Source: Blattamonas nauphoetae (lineage: Eukaryota > Preaxostyla > Oxymonadida). Taken from it: 64,000 bases of DNA. Where the stretch lies: the NCBI GenBank assembly GCA_033064195.1, contig JARBJD010000098.1:124001-188000 (forward strand). Reading direction: 5' to 3'. A program made the position numbers and the translations under genes. Of the stretch, positions 24,238 to 34,952 are shown piece by piece. The first letter of the stretch is position 1. Every line of letters begins with the position of its first letter. The notes beneath the pieces were generated by a model that worked only from the letters and a program-made list of their open reading frames with translations, searched no databases and was not told where the DNA came from.

Positions 24238-27010
24238 TTATTCGACTGGTGCTTTCACCTCGTTCTTTGATTCAGCGACAGCAGATTGGTTTTGGTGTGA
24301 CGACAGGAACTCTCCAACTTCAGACAGTGTTGGCCGTTCTTTTGGATTCAAAGAGAGGCATCGCACCAACAGAGCAACAAACTCTTCGTCGTGTAAATCG
24401 GAGAGTTTTGGCGAAATTCCAGTTCCCGACTGCCTTTGAGCCACAATCGCATCCACTTCTCCATACGGAACAAGACCAGTCTCTATTTCCCACAAGACGA
24501 GGCCAAGACTAAAAACTGACGCTTTGTGCCCATCCACCTGTCCATTTCCAGCTGCCACTTCTGGTGCCTTCCATCGCAGACCATCCATCCCAGACTTCTC
24601 TGCTTCAGCACCAATCGCGTCGGGGTTCTGTTGCTTCTGAGCGAGGAGTGCTGCTTGTTCGGCTTCTGTTGAGTTCATTTCGAGTTTCAGGTGAACATTC
24701 CCAGCCGAATCCAGAAGAATCCAATGTGACGAAAGATGGGTCAGAACATCACTCCATCCTCGATGAGCCACAACCTGCTTCAATCCATTCACAATCTGCA
24801 TCCCAATCGCGCGGTTTCGAATTTCGTTTTTCTGCGTGTGAATCATCGAATAAAGTGTGGTGTTCATTCGAGTTGTGGAAACTGCGAAATCCCCACTACA
24901 TTTCATCACCTCGACCAGCTCGGAAAGCCCATCACCTTTGGATGATTGTTGAGGTTCCCCATCCGTCTGGATGAGGCTGTTGTCTGGGCCGAAGTTGGAG
25001 TGGCTGATTGCCTGTGGGGGGATCTCGGCATTTGTGTTCTCTGGAGCGGCCACATCGACTTCGATCTTCGCTTCGAGTTGGTCTTCTGTCCGCTCTTCCA
25101 TCTCCTTCAGCGATGTCTCTGCTTTGACCTTCCGGCGACGGAGGAGAACGATGACGATGATGGCGACGAGAAGAGCGATGAGCAGGCACCCGACGAGAGG
25201 GATCAGCCAGCTCAGCAGTTTCTTCGTTTCTGGGGACAACGCTTTTTTGTCATCGTGATCGGGAGGGACATACGAAGAATGTGGGATGTGGAAGGAGACT
25301 GTCTCGTTCATCCACACAAATGGTGATTCCGTTCCAGGCGACGGTGTGATGGACTTGATTGTGTATGTCGTGTTGTGGGTGAGCAAGCGATCCTTGCCAA
25401 CCATAACAAAGTTTGACGAGTCACCCATCGGGGAAGTCTCCTCGAATTCAACAGTGATTGTGATGTCCTTCCCTTCTTCCTCCACAACAATGTCGTATGA
25501 TCCCAAGACAGCTTTGGTCAGCATCACAGAGACGTAAGCAAGTGGCTGGTCGGATGAGACGAGATGTCCTTTGGCTCCGAAGAGAGTGGGCGGTGTTGGA
25601 GTGGTGAAGGAGGCGAAGGAGGGTGTCGCGGCGAGGTTGAACGCCCACGCTGCTGTCGGGAATGTGATGGCATTGGAGAGAGAGGAAGAAGAAGAGAGAA
25701 CAATCCCGGTTAAGTATAGGCGCAGATCCGATTTTCGCTACACGCAGATCCATTTTTTTGGATACGTGCAGATCCAAATGGATACGTGCAGATCAAACAG
25801 TTTTCTTGCTTTTTTTGTGTTTACCCTTGCCATTTCATGACATTTCTCTCTGAATGCTCACAATTCGCTTTAACTCTCAAAAACTCTTCGCAAATCAAAA
25901 TTTGTCACATCGTCACATGAGAAAGTTGATCAAACCATCAGCCCCTTTTTGATCGTGGTTCTCGTCTCGATCCTTCCACGATATTGTTACATCACTCTGT
26001 CCATTTCATACACGGACAGTTTTCTCCCCTCTTCCAGTTGTGGGTTACATCTCATCCATTCTGTGCGTCATCGTGATAACAATGTTTGTCCTCTTTGTCT
26101 TCAGCTCTATTTCAGTCAATCTCTACAAAGATCAACAATTTTCTCTTCCTTTCATCGGCTCTCGCATCTCAATCACTTTCACATTCATCTAAATTGTCTT
26201 CTTCAATCCAAGAAAGAGACAGACTGCTTTCCTAGCTTTTACCGGTGTCTAATCTGGTATATTCCTGTGTATCCCTGTTGTTTGAACCAAACAACCATTC
26301 CACCCGTCTCTCTCCTCTTTTCGATCTTTACGATGCTGTCGAGGCCTCCACATTGTCAATTATTGCGTCATCAATGTCGAAGGCACGAACCCTCTGCAAC
26401 CCGTAGCTTTCGTCACTACAGTCGGGATTCTGAACATAGCCATGTATTCAGCCAGAATTTTCCGTATCTCCTCCTCAAACACATCGATAAATGCCATGCG
26501 ACGACGGCCACACTTTGGGAACCTCTCTGCTCACTTCATCAGCTATTTTCACTCACTTTATTCTTCTTAAATCAGATGACGAGAAACGAAATCAATGCTA
26601 TAGTTTTCGGAGGAAAAAACGAGACCTAAATTCGAAAAGAACAAAAAAGAAAACAGATCTGCACGTATCCATTTGGATCTGCGCGTATCCGATTTTTCAG
26701 ATCTGCGCGTAGCGAAAATCGGATCTGCGCCTATACTTAACCAACAATCCCGACAATCGATGTGATTGTGTACGAAGTCGAGAAATCGAGATTGAAATGC
26801 GGGGACGGCGATGTCAGTGTGCCCTTCCCGTCCACAAACTGAATCTCTCCCTTCACTTCTGTCTTGTCCTCGTTGTTCTGGAATGTCACTTCGTATTTCT
26901 GTGACGGAATCGGCATCTTCCCCTTCATCTCCAACTCCACTCTTCCCGACAGCGGATCAAACTCGAACTCCACTCCTTCTGTCAGCAGTGGCCCGATCTT
27001 GTTGATAGGG
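24238..27010 (-). pseudogene. Receptor-like pseudokinase K3, split by a Mutator-type element
   Basis: Minus-strand relative of K1/K2, more diverged. The upstream part (about 27010-26752) encodes a beta module ending TSYTITSIVGIV. The reading resumes after the 25708-26742 insertion with an ectodomain stretch (FPTAAWAFNLAATPSF), then WLIPLVGCLLIALLVAIIV as the membrane helix, RRRK, an acidic linker and a kinase-like domain (RWKAPE, SLGLVLWEIETGLVPY, CLSLNPKERPTL). HRD and DFG are again missing (HWILLDSAGNVHLKLE). It ends with TAA at 24238-24240. Upstream of 27011 the receptor sequence stops at repeat U, so the signal peptide and most of the ectodomain are absent. Confidence 0.75.
25708..26742. 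mobile_element. Non-autonomous Mutator-like element (MULE MITE)
   Basis: 1,035 bp with inverted ends GGTTAAGTATAGGCGCAGAT, continuing as imperfect inverted and direct GCAGATCC/GGATCTGC motifs. It is flanked by a perfect 9-bp direct repeat AACAATCCC (25699-25707 and 26743-26751). A 9-bp duplication is the Mutator hallmark. The interior (25.85-26.6 kb) shows no transposase. Removing the element and one repeat restores a continuous K3 reading frame across the site. Confidence 0.85.
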
Positions 27011-27425
27011 ATGAGCAACGGACGGACAAAACCACGTTCTCCTCGGACATCGGACAGAGACCCTGTCCAAGTCGGAAAGAAGTGTTTCTTGTGGCTTAAA
27101 TAGACGTGATTGACACTCAATTTTTCCTCCAATTCATCCAAGATGTTAATTTTGTTCAGATTTTGTCTTTCAAAAAAATCAAAAACGAGTATTAGAGAAT
27201 TCGGACAAAAATCCCATAAATTGCCGAATTGTCCTGGCCTGTCCGATCTTGGACATGAGCTCATTTGGTGAAAAAAAGAGTCGTCTGAATTTCTTCACGA
27301 GGCATTTATGATCATTTGGAAACGGACAATCGTGTCCAGTCCTGGACAGGTCCGGATCGTCCTCCCCATCGGATGGTGACTTCGACTCACATTTTCTCTC
27401 AGAGACCATTACATCGCAATTCAGA
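27011..27425 (+). repeat. Dispersed repeat U, copy 2
   Basis: Aligns over its length with the reverse complement of 11190-11602. It forms the 5' boundary of the K3 remnant, so it may mark the breakpoint that removed the K3 N-terminus. Confidence 0.6.
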
Positions 27426-28351
27426 ATTCCCTTGTCCATTCCACACTTCTTTTATCCAATTGTCACTCATTGCTGTCTCCATTGAATTTCAAACTTGTGG
27501 AGATCTCCACAATTCACACTTTGCCCATCTCCTCACTCTCGATGATGTCACACTGAATTGACACATGGAAAATGAACAATATCAGTATTCATTTTTATTA
27601 TCGTTTCACTCTTCTCTACCTCTTTCTCTTCATTTGTCTGTAATAGATGATAAGATCTTTCTCCAATCAGAAATGGACATAAATAGAAGAAATCTGGATC
27701 ACAAACAACATCAGTATGCATCTTTTTCTTTCTCCACTCATCTTCATCGATTAGTCTCATTACACGCCTCCTCTTTTCTTCCAAACAAAACGCAGAAGAT
27801 CAAGGACATCACATTCCCGACACTGTCCACAATTCTGCTTTTCTCATTGTCAGTTCATTATCTGAAGGAAAGGTTCACATCTTCAGACTCGACACAATGT
27901 CTAATTCACTCACAATCGAGAACCGCCTTGAGATCAAACTGAAGGAGTCTCTGAACATCACAGCATATTTTTGAAAAGCGGAGACACGGAACGGATCCTC
28001 TTATCATGCACGCGGGACATGTCGTGTTCAGCAGGTCTTATTCATGCGTCAAATTACAGAACGAGAGTAATCGGTTCATTCAAAACCAGCTTCCAAGGAT
28101 TTGGCGGATGATGAACTTCTTCTTGATCAATCTCCGAAACGAACCGTGAAGTGCGACTATGTCAACACTCCATTATTCTGTTCGGATTCGCAATCGATGA
28201 GGAGCCGACCCCAGAAAAATGCAACAATCAGGACGGATTTCCACGCGTACTCGACTTAAACAACCATCAATTTCATGCGCAACAGTACCTAGTCTCGTCT
28301 ACCACGCTGAATCTTTGAGGAAAACGAACAAGAATCTGTCACATATAGTCG
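27426..28351. other. Spacer with weak receptor-like traces
   Basis: No supported gene. From about 27899 (plus) short stretches may be decayed sequence of the receptor fragment that follows, but frames are broken and no motif is decisive. Confidence 0.3.
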
Positions 28352-28870
28352 GTGGACGAAACTCATCATCATGAGTCTCTGACGGGGAAGAACAAAGCCA
28401 ACCACCATGACGAAAGGACAAACTTCATATTTATCTTCACACACTGCTCGATTTTGGTATCATTGATGATAATTGATTGCGGATGGATGGGAACATCGGC
28501 TGGAAAACTCTCTAACTCCAACGTGACTGTCTCGTCGAGTACGATCATCTCAAATCCTGAATGTTCCCCATTTATGATTGTCTGTTCTGAGGGGAACGAT
28601 GACAGTTCGATTTCGATCATTGACGTTGTTCACAGATCGAGTGAACTTCGGACGCTCCTTCCTCTGACAGCCATTTCGTCACTCAACCATCTCGACTCCT
28701 CCCAACCGTCCTGCTCTGAGATGAACTCTGATGTCTCCGTCAGTTGCTCCGGTCTCTCGATCGACGATGCGTCCCTCGTTCTTGGATCTGGTCGTCTCCT
28801 CTCTATCCCGAAAACACCGACCGACCAACCGCACATTTGTCGTCTCCTTCAACAGGCGCGGGGTATTTGA
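28352..28870 (+). pseudogene. Receptor ectodomain fragment K5
   Basis: The frame encodes NSNVTVSSSTIISNPECSPF and later SCSGLSIDDASLVLGSGRLL. These align in order with the K2 N-terminal ectodomain (HSSITSNSDISPFV; GTGLSLKSKDLIFGTGPLF). No signal peptide, beta repeats or kinase tail follow: the frame ends just before the minisatellite. It is a truncated member of the same family. Confidence 0.6.
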
Positions 28871-28904
28871 CATCCCTGCTGTCAATGCCTGAAGAATCAA
28901 TGGA

Positions 28905-29690
28905 ATCGTTCCCCACCCCTCACCTCGTGTGATCATCCCCTCCCCTCACCTCGTGTGATCATCCCCTCCCCTCACCTCGTGTGATCATCCCCTCCCCTCA
29001 CCTCGTGTGATCATCCCCTCCCCTCACCTCGTGTGATCATCCCCTCCCCCTCACCTCGTGTGATCATCCCTCCCTTCACCTCGTGTGATCATCCCTCCCC
29101 TCACCTCGTGTGATCATCCCTCCCTTCACCTCGTGTGATCATCCCCTCCCTTCACCTCGTGTGATCATCCCCTCCCCCTCACCTCGTGTGATCATCCCTC
29201 CCTCACCTCGTGTGATCATCCCTCCCCTCACCTCGTGTGATCATCCCTCCCTCACCTCGTGTGATCATCCCTCCCTCACCTCGTGTGATCATCCCCTCCC
29301 CTCACCTCGTGTGATCATCCCCTCCCCCTCACCTCGTGTGATCATCCCTCCCCTCACCTCGTGTGATCATCCCCTCCCTTCACCTCGTGTGATCATCCCT
29401 CCCTCACCTCGTGTGATCATCCCTCCCTTCACCTCGTGTGATCATCCCTCCCTTCACCTCGTGTGATCATCCCTCCCTCACCTCGTGTGATCATCCCTCC
29501 CTTCACCTCGTGTGATCATCCCTCCCTTCACCTCGTGTGATCATCCCTCCCTTCACCTCGTGTGATCATCCCTCCCTCACCTCGTGTGATCATCCCCTCC
29601 CCTCACCTCGTGTGATCATCCCCTCCCTTCACCTCGTGTGATCATCCCTCCCTCACCTCGTGTGATCATCCCCTCCCCTCACCTCGTGTA
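28905..29690 (+). repeat. Minisatellite, about 30 copies of a 25-27 bp unit
   Basis: Unit CACCTCGTGTGATCATCC followed by a variable C/T run (CCTCCCCT, CTCCCTT, CTCCC). Each copy carries the palindrome TGATCA. Length variants of the C/T run do not keep a reading frame, so an open frame of SPRVIIP-like repeats across it is accidental. Confidence 0.95.
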
Positions 29691-29917
29691 CTCATTCCCT
29701 CCTGCCCCTTCGCACGGTCATCACAGCCTATCCACACTCCAAAACGTCACTTTCCCACCTCATCCTCTTAAATTACTTTTTCTTCCTCATATTCACGCAT
29801 CCACATGTAACCTTCCTATTTCACTCTTATTGTTTTCGTCATCAATTTATTAATTCCTGGGTTTAGTCGTGTACAGAAAGAATTGGTTGATCAAGCCCAT
29901 TGTTGCGACTTACGAGT

Positions 29918-29990
29918 GGTGACCTCCTAATTAGGCGCTGTCCGAGGACGGACAGCGCCTCACCTTGTCCGGACAATTGCTCCTCACTAC
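29918..29990. repeat. Short hairpin repeat (mini-MITE-like), copy 2
   Basis: Inverted copy of the 8107-8178 block, with the same 12-bp stem (GGCGCTGTCCG-AGGA-CGGACAGCGCC). The ends AGTGGTGA and TCACTACT form a short inverted repeat. It sits at the 3' edge of receptor fragment K4. Confidence 0.5.
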
Positions 29991-31135
29991 TTGTTGAATG
30001 CATCATCAAACAATCGAGTGCACGACTCTTCTGGTTTGATGAAATTCGTCGTCACGTGCATTCCAATGCTGTTTGCGGCACACGTCGTGTAACAGTCAGA
30101 AATTGAGAGTGTTCGATCAAGCTCACCGTACAGATAGTTCAGAGCCACGTCAACAAAATTGGTTTTGTCCTCCGGAACGCAGTGATGGGCAGCGCTCTCC
30201 TCTGACTGTCCCAACGAGTTGTTGACAAATGCAACGCGTGTGAGAGAGATCGACGAAGTCTCCTCGCCGCCCTGCTGAAGATAGATCGCTCCTGTCCCGC
30301 CTGAAAAACAATCTTTGATGAGGCAGTCAGTGATCATACAAGAGTGAAAGGCCCACACGTTTAAAGCACCTCCAAGATTATCGGAGGAACACTCGACGAA
30401 CGAGCAGTCCTTGACAGTCAAATGACCTTGCGAGTTGATGCTCGAGAGAGTGCCCAGGATGGCTCCTGCCATCGCACTCTTCCATCTCTGGCCTGCAGTC
30501 AGGGATCCAAAAATTCAAATCGTACATCTCATCTATTTCATCATGTTCTATTCAACATTCTGTCATTCTTGAGTTGTTTAGAAGCTGTTTTTAAACAAGA
30601 TAACAATTTCAAGAGATACGTGTGTTGAAATAATCACAAGAAAAACAAACATCAAAATGTAAGCTTAATAAAGATAGAGGAAGGATAGATGACTGAAAAC
30701 ATCATCATCTGGTACATTAAAGTAGACAACGGTGAGATAGCTCGTTGAATGGACGGTACTCAGTTCTCTAGCCAATCTTGACAATTGATGTTGTTTTTTG
30801 AACCCTTTCCAAAGCAACAGTGATCTTGACAGAGAAGAATGATTTTGTACGAAACTAAGATCTGGATGAGCCAGTTCACTTCAGCTGACAATGCAGAATC
30901 CATCGTCGAGCAGCAAGTTCGTGACTGTAACTGCATCGGCAGGTGTCGCGAATATGTTCGGAGATGAAACACTAAACAACCTATATTGTCCAACAGTTTC
31001 GGGTGTTCGAACCAATGAGAGCGATGATAAGAGCGGAGTGCTGGGAGATGGAGAATTGGATGGCCAACTGCACTGGACAGTCTTAAAGGAATATTGAGGA
31101 AAAATTGAATCGAAATGTTGATAGAGACATACCAT
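29985..31135 (-). pseudogene. Receptor K4, downstream beta-helix fragment
   Basis: Two minus-strand open segments. 31135-30881 encodes a beta-rich piece (SLSLVRTPETVGQYRLF), and 30472-29987 encodes parallel beta-helix turns (VKDCSFVECSSDNLGGALNV; CLIKDCFSGGTGAIYL). The segments are in different frames with about 400 bases of non-coding sequence between them, and the second ends at the hairpin repeat. Probably the continuation of 32860-34588, separated by the R1 element. Confidence 0.55.
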
Positions 31136-31356
31136 TGATGAAAGTGTACTATTGGGAGGAATGGTGAATGGATAGGAAGAAAGATATTGATATGATCAGA
31201 CCCATATCACCAAAACTCCAATTTTCACTTGACAACATGATGATGTTCTGATTGACTCTTTTTCAATGAAAAAGCCTTCCGTCAACGATTTAAGTGTTTT
31301 GAATGAACAAGAATGAGTTTGTGCACAACTGACAAATTGACAAATCGAGACCAAAT

Positions 31357-32825
31357 TGGGCGATTCTGAATGAAAACTTGTTTTACACTAATGTGCGTCA
31401 CCAAAAATTATTTTTTGCCCAATTACCGTTCACCTGTGTAATAGACAGAAAACAGGAAAATTAGTGGAATTAATAGATCCACTCAAAACCCGGAATTTCT
31501 CCTAAACCCGGAACATGGGGGTTGAAAGATACATATTGGGCAAACTAAGAAAAAAATAAAATTTGAGAATTATAGACCGACGCAAATCAGAGAAACCCTC
31601 AAAATACTGTATACAGCAACAATGCCTAAATTTTTCTCAACTTTTTTGGATCGTTTCTCCACAACCAGCCATCCGTTTTGCACCAAATAAAGTGCATTGT
31701 TATCGTAAACATCTCGACAAAAGCTGCTCAAAAAATGAAAGATATTTTTTTCTAAGACTTTTTTCTCGAGAAAAATATGGGTTTTTTTCTATTTTCCCAA
31801 ATATCCAGCATTTTTTCTCCAATGTTTTCTCAAATTGTTCGTTTCATCAAAAAAACGTTTTTGTGAAAATTTTCATCAAAATCGGTTCACAGGTTGTGAA
31901 GATATGACCAGTTCTCCTGATTCAAACAGGTCCAAAAGAGGTATTTTGAGGGTTTCTCTGATTTGCGTCGGTCTATAATTCTCAAATTTTATTTTTTTCT
32001 TAGTTTGCCCAATATGTATCTTTCAACCCCCATGTTCCGGGTTTAGGAGAAATTCCGGGTTTTGAGTGGATCTATAAAGTTCGATCGCGTTCGATATCGT
32101 CATTTTTTGTTGAAGACAATTGTGCACACTTTTTATCACAGAACAAGTTCAAAAAGAGATAAATGATGGAAAACGAAGGAAAAAGCTCATTCTGTGTGAA
32201 AGAACCAACACAAGGTCATCTATTGGAGAAAAAGTCACAAACTGTTCGAGGAGACATATTCAACAGACTTGATAAGATTAGTCTTGGAAATTTCAGAAAG
32301 TATCCGGACGATGCGGTTTGTGATAAATTGTGAAGGAAAAACGAGCATGAGAGGAACTGTAGCAGTGGGAGGAAGATCGAAAAGAGTGAATCGAATTTGA
32401 CGGTTTACAACGAGAAATTGCTGAAACAAAAGGAGAAATAGAGCGAAAACAGTCCAAAACGTTCAATCATGCGATTCTTGAGAGATCCTTATGGCTCCTG
32501 AGATTTGATTTGCGACGAGACAAAAAAGTGCTGAGTTTCAGCACATGAGAACAAAAAACAATACATACAGTCTGATCTACATCCAATACGCTGGTTGAGA
32601 CGGGTCGGATCATCTAGATTCATAATCAAATAAAGTTGGATGGTGAGAAGGAGCCTGAACTTTGAATCGGAAAGATATCACGCGAGAATGAAGAAAAGTT
32701 GAATATCAAACCTTTATGATGTCGATAGTGGCTGGACCTGTGAACTGGGAGGATTTCTGGGAGATCTTCAACTTCAAGACGAAAGGGAGACGCATGCAAG
32801 TTTTGATTTAGAATCGCCCAATTGA
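31357..32825. mobile_element. R1-family TIR element, copy 1 (with nested MITE)
   Basis: Ends are inverted: ATTGGGCGATTCTGAATG at the left and AGAATCGCCCAATTG at the right. Internal landmarks shared with other copies are a GTGCGTCACC block, ATTACCGTTCA, CGATCGCGTTCGAT, TTTTTATCACAGAACAAGTT and CTGTGTGAAAGAACCAACAC. A second element is inserted at 31476-32072. No intact transposase is visible. It splits receptor K4. Confidence 0.6.
31476..32072. mobile_element. TA-flanked inverted-repeat MITE inside R1
   Basis: Arms of about 130 bp (31474-31606 and 31935-32074) are near-perfect inverted copies starting GATCCACTCAAAACCCGG. TA lies at both outer edges. The R1 consensus read from other copies is contiguous across the insertion. 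The central part (31626-31745) is also found at 60692-60862. Confidence 0.75.
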
Positions 32826-32859
32826 AAAACAAATTGAAAATGGGGCCAATTTGGTTTTT

Positions 32860-34588
32860 TCAATCCCTGCCTGCAGTGCATCGGACGAAGGAGAGGTCAG
32901 TCAAGATGACATCGGAGAAGGCATAGAAGACCAATCCACCGACATAGTCAGCACTCCGACAATCGGTGAAGTTCATCCGTGCGACAGTTGTTAGCTGGTC
33001 TCCCGTGAGAGACAAGTCGAGGCCTCCCGTGCCCATCCCCCACTCTCCAATCGAACAATCATTGAAAAGGCAGTCGGCGAGAACTGAAGTCCCTTTGAGT
33101 GAAACATACATCCCTCCCACAATGTGCAGTGAGGAGCAAGACTCGAAAACGAGATTCGTGGCCCTCAAATGATACCTCGGATTGAAGCTGCGGATTTCCA
33201 ATCCTCCCGTCGATTGAGAGAGTGATCCGTCAGGAGGCCCACATTGCTCAAAAACGCAGTCGACAACCATGCCAGATTGCTGGAGATTGAGATGCATCCC
33301 GGCTCCGGTCAACGTCGTCTTGATCTTCGTGAAGTTCGAGTCTTCCACGCTGACTGGCTGAGATTGAGTGTCCTGTACAACACATATCGCTCCACCCCAA
33401 TAATCGTCCTTATGTGCAGCGACAACTGTGATATCAGCGAAGAAGCACGAACTAACGGTGATCGTGCCTGTGTAGAGATAAAAGGTGAGTGGGCGCGAAT
33501 TTGAAGCATAGTTGGCACCAGTGAAGCGTCAGTGGGTGAAGGAGGCGACGGTTGACTCGTAGCCGGTGGTGTTGGTGAAGTAGTATGCGGTTCCATCAGA
33601 AAAGACAGGAGATGTGTCGTTGGGGAGAGTGATGGATGGGAGGTGGTCGGTGTTGGGGTCGGGGGAGGAGGGAGGAGAAGGAGGAATTCGAGCACAGAAC
33701 TGACCCTCCGTTGTTCATGTCCCGGATCGTCGATCCCGACAAATGCGAACTCGTCATCGATATAACACATCCCAACATCTTTTGCGACAAGTGGGGAAGG
33801 TGTGGCTGGTGTGAAGATCCAATCGAACTCATGTTCACAAACGAGCACCCAATCAGCGATGGTGAGATTATTCCAACTTTCCCATTCAATCGTCGAGCTG
33901 TTCGTGACAGTGACAGACCAATCCCGTCTGTTCCGAGAACTGCCTGCGAGTTGAACGAGCAACCAACAATCGAGACAGATCGCGACGCTCCACAATCTGG
34001 AATAACAGCAGTTTCGACAAGACCAGCCATCTGCCCACTTTCACTCGAGATCGAGCATCTGTTTACCACAACTGATGACTCCATCCTCGTTTCCAAAATT
34101 GTCGACGGAGAAACCAGAATCGGGCTTGAACAACGCGACAGTTCAATAACACTCTCCCAAAACGACAGCATGCTGTTTGATACAACTGCCAGTCTTGCTG
34201 TTCCTGCTTCCGCAGAAGTGTCGACCAGCGAAAACTGTATCCATTTCAAAGACAGTGTGGAGTTGGCCAAAGCGAACAGAGAACCAGTCACCGCTTGCCT
34301 GTTGCTGATATCTTCGTTGTTCTTTCTTTTTGGCTCTCACGATGTGACAATTCGGGTTCCAAGTCCGTTTGTTTGGGATGACCGCTGGCCGGACAGTTCA
34401 AGAGATCGATGCGTGATTTCGATGTCACGGCCAGTGCATGCTCCTTCTGCAAGGGAGACATCTTGAATTGCGGTCTCTTCACATCCGTCTGTGTTTGAGT
34501 CCAGCCCCAACACTGATCCAAGATCTTCCACACTTGTTTCTGCCTTCAATCGTTGTTCGGGTTTGTTTGACAGATGTGAAGAGGTCAT
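32860..34588 (-). pseudogene. Receptor K4, N-terminal/beta-helix part
   Basis: Minus-strand segments in order: 34588-34337 (EETAIQDVSLAEGACTGRDI, then SLELSGQRSSQTNGLGTRIV), 34291-33600 (GSLFALANSTLSLKWIQFSL; NNGGSVLCSNSSFSS), and 33600-32860 (VEDSNFTKIKTTLTGAGMHL; ADCLFNDCSIG; FVRCTAGRD). These are regular N/C/G-rich beta-helix turns of a secreted or membrane-anchored protein, related in style to K1-K5 but a distinct member. Frame changes near 34300 and 33640 and an in-frame TGA near 33530 break it. No kinase tail was found in the window. Confidence 0.65.
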
Positions 34589-34952
34589 CGTCGCCAAGGT
34601 GTTCTGAAACAGGGAGAGAGAAAGAGTGCAATGGGGATCATGACTCGGTCACACGACTCAAGTCTTAATCTGCGAAAAGAGAGATTGAAGAAGAGAAATC
34701 ACACCCTTTCTTTGCCTTCATCAACTATCTGTGGGTTGTCCTGCGAGACTAAGAAGTGGACTGTTGTGACAGCCGAGATGTGAACCAATGAATAAGACAA
34801 CGGGTTTTCGCAAATCAGAATCCTATTGGATGCTTGAAAACACAGTTTCTTCATGAAGAAGGGGTGATCTTTTCAGCCAAAGCTAGTCGAGATCGTAGAT
34901 GAATGTCATTCGCATAGCGGTTGCCTCTTTCAATGTGTGCAATGGACACTTC

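Noticed and set aside
28905-29690. Open frame of SPRVIIP-like repeats as a repetitive protein
   Set aside because: Unit length varies in steps that are not multiples of three and no start or flanking coding exists; it is a by-product of the minisatellite.
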